Below, piece by piece: positions 59,641-64,000 of a stretch of 64,000 nt of DNA (positions within the stretch are counted from its first letter, which is position 1; the number at the start of each line of letters is the position of its first letter). Location of the stretch: NCBI GenBank assembly GCA_965223755.1, contig CBDCXF010000002.1, positions 1,573,423 through 1,637,422 on the forward strand. The letters run 5' to 3'. The position numbers and the translations under genes are program-made. The stretch comes from CBDCXF01 sp965223755 (GTDB taxonomy: Bacteria > Acidobacteriota > Thermoanaerobaculia > Multivoradales > JAHEKO01). The notes beneath the pieces are model-generated. The model worked only from the letters and a program-made list of their open reading frames with translations. It was not told the origin of the DNA and did no database searches.

Positions 59641-60810
59641 ATGGGAAACGACATCACCTACATCGGTCACGCAAATGCCCGAGCGCGGCTCCAGCGTTTC
59701 GGGATCAAGAAGCGCGACCGGTTTTCACACGTTCACATCGTCGGAAAAACGGGCACGGGCAAGTCAACACTCATGGAGCAGATGTTGCTGCAGGATGTAG
59801 AACGCGGCGACTCCTCGGTCATCGTGATCGACCCACACGGTGACATGACCCGCTCGGCGCACGAGACGGTGACCGGACGAGGTGTTGCCACCGATCGCGT
59901 CCGATACCTTTCAACGACCAATCCCAACTTTTCCTTCAATCCACTTCAGGGAGTTGCCCGTGAGCACGTACCACTTGCCGTTGCGGCGCTCGTATCGGTC
60001 TTTACGTGCCAGTGGGAAGACTCGTGGGGGCCACGCGTTGAGCACGTCTTGCGCAATGCGCTGACCGCATTGCTGTATCGAGGTAGTGCCACGATTGCGG
60101 ACATTCCGCGTGTGCTTCGTGATCGGCGTTTGCAGCGTGCATGTCTTGCAAAGGCGAACGATCCAAGTCTTGCCGAGTTTTTCTTGCGGGAGTGGCCGAG
60201 CTATTCGCTGGCGTTTCGCAGTTCGATGCAAGCGCCACTCCTCAACAAGATCGGAGCGTATGTTTCGGACGAACGGCTACGCACCATCCTTACGGGAGAC
60301 GGGAAGCGTTTACACCTCGGGCAGGTAATGCGTGGCAAAGAAGTGGCGCTCATTGACCTTGGCAAAGGTGCGCTCGGGCCAACCCCCGCACACCTCTTGG
60401 GGTCATTGTTGCTCTCATACGTTGCGCTTGCGGGGCTTGCGCGAACAGAGGAACATCCGGTCTTTGTCTATGTTGATGAGCTAGGAAGTGTTGCGAGCAG
60501 CTTTGTCGGTTCCATGACCGAAGAGCTGCGCAAGCGGAACGTGGGCTTGACGCTTGCGCATCAGCACTTTGCGCAGTTGGGGTCAGAGCTGACGGATGCG
60601 CTCTTGGGAAACGCGGGAACGAGGATCGCGTTTCGGCTCGGGAGCCGTGATGCAGTGCTCATGGCGCGAGAGTTCGCGCCCGTGTTCTTGTCAGAAGACT
60701 TCTTGAACCTGCCGAACTTTGCGTTCTACATTCGGCTTCTGATTGATGGGCAGCCGAGTAAAGCGTTCAGTGGAGAGACTCATTTAGGCGCTTGTAGTGC
60801 TTGGATCTAG
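59641..60810 (+). CDS. HerA/TraD-like DNA-translocating ATPase (element B core)
   Basis: A 389-residue P-loop ATPase homologous to 43972-45123: Walker A HIVGKTGTGKST, first acidic strand VIVIDPHGDMT, FSFNPLQ, Walker B FVYVDELGSV, late sensor region EELRKRNVGLTLAHQH and LLGNAGTRIAFRLG. The start is set where homology to the A protein begins (ITYIGHANARARL). No membrane helix, no obvious conjugation partners. The 3' end reads into a 186-bp gap with no gene. It probably drives DNA movement in replication, excision or mobilisation of the element. Confidence 0.88.
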   Translation: MGNDITYIGHANARARLQRFGIKKRDRFSHVHIVGKTGTGKSTLMEQMLLQDVERGDSSVIVIDPHGDMTRSAHETVTGRGVATDRVRYLSTTNPNFSFNPLQGVAREHVPLAVAALVSVFTCQWEDSWGPRVEHVLRNALTALLYRGSATIADIPRVLRDRRLQRACLAKANDPSLAEFFLREWPSYSLAFRSSMQAPLLNKIGAYVSDERLRTILTGDGKRLHLGQVMRGKEVALIDLGKGALGPTPAHLLGSLLLSYVALAGLARTEEHPVFVYVDELGSVASSFVGSMTEELRKRNVGLTLAHQHFAQLGSELTDALLGNAGTRIAFRLGSRDAVLMAREFAPVFLSEDFLNLPNFAFYIRLLIDGQPSKAFSGETHLGACSAWI

Positions 60811-60996
60811 GAGAGCGTGAAACGACTTAGAAACCGCGGCGGGTGGGCCTCGAAATCGAGGGGGCGACAGGATTCCTCCGTTTCTTGCGGAAGTCAAATC
60901 GTATTCTGAACGTCGTGCATTCATGATAAATTGTCCAAGTCCCGAAAGAAGCGCTCGGAATGGGTTTGGGCGCATATGATTAATTAGGAGAAGTAC

Positions 60997-61848
60997 ATGA
61001 GATTATTGGTTAAATTGAGGGGACCTATCTTCGTAGCCGCCTTTCTTGTTGGATGTTTGGCTCTCGCGGCACCAAGTCCAGCGACTGCACAGTCCTGTCA
61101 ATCTGGCTGTGAGGCAGCGAAGGATTTCTGTGAAGAGGAGTACTGCGGATGGAACCCCAACGACTACATGTGCAGCGTTGGGTGCGATCTCGAGTATTTC
61201 GATTGCCTCTGTGAAGGGTGCAATCAGAAGATCGATCTCTCCAAATATTTTATTCCTTCGTATTCGGGCTGGCAGAAGGCTAAGAAGGTGATGAAGTACA
61301 AGAATGGGAGCACGGATTATTTTCGTCTCTACAAAGTCAGCACGGGCAAGTACAGGCTCCTAAAAGGCGGCACTGGAAAGAACGCGGAGACCTTTAAGGT
61401 GAATTCAAACGGGATCTATGTGACTAGCGAGACCGGGGCGGTTACTGAGTCAGATCCCAGAATATTCAAAAACAAAGGTTTGTTCTTCTTACCCCGGTAT
61501 ATCTGTCCTTCCAATGCTTACTTTCGCCCAAAGCACGATGGCGAACAGTTCATTGATCCGAACACCTGTTCCACGACCGGCCAGACGACCGGTCCGCATA
61601 CATTTAGGTACAACGCATGGGTCGAGTTCGTCCCAGGATGGGACTACGGGTATCAGGTTGGCGAAGTCGATTCCATTGTCATTCATGCAAGAAACGACGA
61701 CGGAAAACTCGAGAAATACTGGTACGGCCTCAATCGTGGTCTGCTGCGTTGGGAAATACGGAGTTCGTCCGGCCAACTCATCAATTCAGTGGCACAAACC
61801 AGAGAGATAGCCAACAGCCCGATACCGTTGAACACGTGCGACCTCTAG
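60997..61848 (+). CDS. Secreted Cys-rich hypothetical protein (element B cargo)
   Basis: A 283-residue protein with AGGAGAAG before the ATG and a clear signal peptide (IFVAAFLVGCLALAAPSPATA). The first 50 mature residues hold about ten cysteines (CQSGCEAAKDFC, CSVGCDLEYFDCLCEGC), a compact disulphide-rich module. The remainder is beta-rich (YFRLYKVSTGKYRLL, ENGIY-like turns, KYWYGLNRGLLRWEIRSS). No family is recognised. It ends at a strong hairpin terminator, so it is probably monocistronic. A secreted binding or toxin-like role is possible but not shown. Confidence 0.7.
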   Translation: MRLLVKLRGPIFVAAFLVGCLALAAPSPATAQSCQSGCEAAKDFCEEEYCGWNPNDYMCSVGCDLEYFDCLCEGCNQKIDLSKYFIPSYSGWQKAKKVMKYKNGSTDYFRLYKVSTGKYRLLKGGTGKNAETFKVNSNGIYVTSETGAVTESDPRIFKNKGLFFLPRYICPSNAYFRPKHDGEQFIDPNTCSTTGQTTGPHTFRYNAWVEFVPGWDYGYQVGEVDSIVIHARNDDGKLEKYWYGLNRGLLRWEIRSSSGQLINSVAQTREIANSPIPLNTCDL

Positions 61849-61871
61849 ACTGAGCGTGTAGCTTGAGACTC

Positions 61872-61910
61872 GGGCCCAGACGGCGTGACTGTCGTCTGGG
61901 CCCTCTTGCT
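61872..61910 (+). terminator. Rho-independent terminator after secreted Cys-rich gene
   Basis: Perfect eleven-base-pair stem GGGCCCAGACG / CGTCTGGGCCC with a ten-base loop, followed by TCTTGCT. The T run is short but the stem is very strong. Confidence 0.85.
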
Positions 61911-61991
61911 AAAATGGTGTAGTTCATAAGCCCAAGAGCTTTCTTGCCACGCTTGTAGGGCTCCCCGGTCTGTGGTTCATATGCGAGTCTC

Positions 61992-62438
61992 GTGAGAGCA
62001 TCAACTTTGGTCACCGTTTTGTATGGGAAACGGCGTTTTCTGCCGTTAGTCGTGATGGCGCTTGGACTTGGAACGGGAGCGACGGTAACCACATCGAGAA
62101 TAGTGAGCGCGTTGGCAAGTTCCAGCAATACTGCAGTAGTCACTTCGAGTTGCTCGAATGCTCTCAGTGGAGTTCCTGACGAATACAAGAAAAGCCTGAA
62201 AATAGCCCGGAATGAACTTTCAGTAAAAGCAGAGTATCTGCTATTGGACCTTTCGGAGGATGGTGGTGTTGTGTTGGCACAGGGTGACTTAGCACCTCGC
62301 CGCGCCCAATTGGTCGACCAACAACAACTGCGGGAACGGAAGAAGGGTGGAGGGTCACTTCCGGTAGTTACGATTACTTATCGAGGCGAGAATAAACCTC
62401 TCTCGATAGCTTCTACTAGCGAGCAAACCGGACGTTGA
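61992..62438 (+). CDS. Membrane-anchored hypothetical protein
   Basis: A 148-residue protein with one N-terminal hydrophobic segment (FLPLVVMALGLGTGATV) after a basic start, then a helical part (PDEYKKSLKIARNELSVKAE) and a polar tail. It starts with GTG, and its stop overlaps the TTG start of the next gene (TTGA), which supports it as real and as partner of the glycosyltransferase-like protein. No family is recognised. Confidence 0.5.
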   Translation: MRASTLVTVLYGKRRFLPLVVMALGLGTGATVTTSRIVSALASSSNTAVVTSSCSNALSGVPDEYKKSLKIARNELSVKAEYLLLDLSEDGGVVLAQGDLAPRRAQLVDQQQLRERKKGGGSLPVVTITYRGENKPLSIASTSEQTGR

Positions 62439-63835
62439 AAATCATTCTAGCTAGCCTCGCAACACCAGTCCTCTATGCAGCGGCAGGGTTCGGCTGGATT
62501 AGTGTCTGCCGGACTCTTGCTGGCGCGTCGGTATTTGAGCGGCTTGCCTACTCGTTTCTCCTGGGGGTCACGGTTGTCACTTTGCCCTTGTTTGGTCTAT
62601 CTCACGTTCTTGGCGTAGGCCTTACAAGCGCTACAACTTGGCTAGTCATTGCCGTAGCAGTTGTCGCCTCGATCTCTGTCTGGCTTGCGAAAAGGCACAG
62701 GGGCTACGGGGCACCAATAGAGAAAACAGAGCGGCTTTGGATCCTTGCTGTTGTTGTTGTGGCCCTGGCGGCGATTGCATTGAGCATTGCTCGTCCACCA
62801 TTCGGTTGGGACTTTCGCATGACCTGGTCAGCCCATGCCCGCTACTTTCATGAAGCCGGATCAGTGTTGCCTGAGGCCTTTGTGGAGTCTGACATCTTTG
62901 TGGTACATCCTCAGTACCCGCCCCTTACTTCGTTGATGCAAGTTGTCGCCTATCACCTAGGTGGACGCGCAGAAGACTGCTTGGTTGGCCCCACCTACGT
63001 GGGGTTTTGGATTGCATTTGTCGGTCTCGTCTACGGCGGGGTGCGGCGGCTAACAAACAGTGCTAAATCAGCAATGATGACGGCCATCATTCCGCTTGCG
63101 ATCCCTTGGTTCTTGCTTGGTGAGGGTGGTGCGTTGAGCGGCTACGCCGATCTTCCCCTTGCTTGTTTCTTCGGAGCTGCGTTGATCCATGCAGCCGGGT
63201 CAAAGAGTCGAACTGGTGGTGTGCTGGAGGGGGTATTACTCTCTGCCGCTGTGTTTACCAAGAACGAGGGTCTTGTGCTGGTGATGGCCTATCTTTCCTC
63301 GCTAATCTTGGTTTCTTTGCTTTTTGAGTCGAAAAGACAAGCACTCGTCCGACGGATCGCGATAACAGGAATGCTGGTTGCGTTAGCTAGCGTCTGGTTA
63401 GTTGCGTGGCAGAGTCAGATTCCCAAACGTTTCAGTGAGAGTCACTTTGACTCGGTTGCTTCGGCATCCTGGTTGGGTGAAGATTTCGTTGCGCTTACCA
63501 CAGAAGTCATTCCAGCTGCCGGTACCGTCGTGGCCAAGCCGCGATGGCTTGCTTTGATTCTTGCCTTGGGGGTCTTTGGCTGGTTGGGTAGGAGAGAGCT
63601 CAGGCGACCAGTAGCTATCGTTCTTGCTGCAGCGTGGGTGCTTGGAAATACAGCGTATCTTGTCGTTTATTGGGCGAACCCCTGGCCAGGAAATATGGTC
63701 TATTTGGTGACGGTAACTTTCGAGAGATTGCAGCTTCAGATTTCTGTTCCGTTGCTAGTTTTGCTAGGAATAACTATTTCCGGGTGGCTCAGGCAAGTTC
63801 AGCAACGGGAGACGGTTGCGTTACCACGTGTGTAG
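62435..63835 (+). CDS. GT-C-type glycosyltransferase-like polytopic membrane protein
   Basis: A 466-residue protein with about ten transmembrane helices. It resembles ArnT/family-39-like GT-C transferases, which move sugars from lipid carriers: first large loop PPFGWDFRMTWSAHARYF with an Asp in the usual catalytic place, later SGYADLPLACFFGAALIHAA and AAVFTKNEGLVLVMAY. The start is a TTG overlapping the preceding stop. It is the last gene before the conserved right-end sequence of element B, so it is element cargo; it could modify surface glycans (inference). Confidence 0.72.
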   Translation: MKIILASLATPVLYAAAGFGWISVCRTLAGASVFERLAYSFLLGVTVVTLPLFGLSHVLGVGLTSATTWLVIAVAVVASISVWLAKRHRGYGAPIEKTERLWILAVVVVALAAIALSIARPPFGWDFRMTWSAHARYFHEAGSVLPEAFVESDIFVVHPQYPPLTSLMQVVAYHLGGRAEDCLVGPTYVGFWIAFVGLVYGGVRRLTNSAKSAMMTAIIPLAIPWFLLGEGGALSGYADLPLACFFGAALIHAAGSKSRTGGVLEGVLLSAAVFTKNEGLVLVMAYLSSLILVSLLFESKRQALVRRIAITGMLVALASVWLVAWQSQIPKRFSESHFDSVASASWLGEDFVALTTEVIPAAGTVVAKPRWLALILALGVFGWLGRRELRRPVAIVLAAAWVLGNTAYLVVYWANPWPGNMVYLVTVTFERLQLQISVPLLVLLGITISGWLRQVQQRETVALPRV

Positions 63836-63847
63836 TGACCTAGGGAA

Positions 63848-63954
63848 TATCCGCAGCGCGCAGCGTCCGAATAGTTCCCCTGCAGAAATTCAAAGAAGGC
63901 CTCGCACCTCCTACTAGTGCTCGGCCATCTGGCTTAGCACGCCAGAATCAAAAG
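63848..63954. repeat. Right-end conserved sequence of element B
   Basis: About 107 bp closely matching 48703-48811 of element A, including ATAGTTCCCCTGCAG and TTCAAAGAAGGCCTCGCAC. It lies 12 bp after the glycosyltransferase-like stop. The remaining 46 bp of the window hold a small hairpin (CGCC...GGCG) and no gene. Confidence 0.85.
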
Positions 63955-64000
63955 GAAGAACCAAAAGCACGCCGCTGGTATGGCGGTGTTGGTGCCGTAG

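Larger units (their letters stand above)
48962..64000. mobile_element. Integrative element B, tandem relative of A (right end off window)
   Basis: Second copy of the same element family, at least 15 kb long: tRNA-Ala core, variant arm repeats, tyrosine integrase, minus-strand cargo, serine recombinase, small helical protein, winged helix, XRE, RuvC-like, RadC, ATPase, secreted cargo, glycosyltransferase-like protein and the conserved right-end sequence. Compared with A the order of radC and ATPase is swapped. By the spacing seen in A, its attachment core should lie about 100 bp beyond base 64000. Confidence 0.82.

Noticed and set aside
61781..62188. Minus-strand 135-codon frame
   Set aside because: Antisense to the end of the secreted Cys-rich gene, its terminator and the start of the next gene; the plus-strand pair with a TTGA overlap is more convincing.
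1..64000. CRISPR array or rRNA operon
   Set aside because: No regularly spaced identical repeats with unique spacers and no rRNA signature sequences were seen; the only regular repeats are the tandem and element-end repeats listed.

Overview
The window looks like a Gram-negative, GC-rich, heterotrophic bacterium. Three TonB-dependent receptors, a YfiR/HAMP-kinase pair, LCAT-like lipoproteins, and CHAT, clostripain and CAP-domain proteins together suggest Acidobacteriota (Thermoanaerobaculia-like). That assignment is inferred from gene content only. There is no rRNA gene, complete tRNA or CRISPR array.

Layout. 1-34.0 kb is chromosome-like. (i) A minus-strand run of TonB receptor, squalene-hopene-cyclase-like protein (active site DLDS instead of DxDD), YfiR-like protein and HAMP histidine kinase. 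(ii) Two LCAT-like lipoproteins. (iii) A DUF2231 membrane protein, then a membrane-anchored LuxR-type regulator, an ACC deaminase (acdS) and an aminotransferase. (iv) Two TonB receptors, one with an acidic N-terminal spacer and one with His/Glu-rich metal-binding loops. (v) A protease cluster: V8-like serine protease, TPR-like protein, secreted protein, membrane CHAT peptidase and clostripain-type peptidase, with a CAP-domain protein nearby. (vi) A DUF305-LVIVD fusion, a DUF4265 protein, a secreted propeller-like protein and an M23 peptidase.

From 34476 rightwards lie two related integrative elements in tandem. Each begins with the same 47-bp 3' end of tRNA-Ala(GGC), at 34476-34522 and 48962-49008, followed by 11-bp-period direct repeats and a P4-type tyrosine integrase. 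Each carries the same core: a large serine recombinase, a tiny helical protein, a winged-helix protein, an XRE regulator, a RuvC-like protein, a HerA/TraD-like ATPase and a RadC/JAB protein. Each ends in a shared sequence of about 108 bp (48703-48811; 63848-63954). The cargoes differ. Element A carries XRE-ImmA, secreted proteins including a metalloprotease with Ca-binding domain, and a radical-SAM/SPASM, RNHCP and methyltransferase set. Element B carries a class-III nucleotide-cyclase-like protein translationally coupled to an 812-residue protein with repeated sensor-like domains and a degenerate zincin motif, plus a GT-C glycosyltransferase-like protein. The right end of B and the intact tRNA-Ala are predicted roughly 100 bp beyond the window.

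The best candidates for an undescribed system are the dual-recombinase element family itself, the cyclase/812-residue pair, and the radical-SAM cassette.
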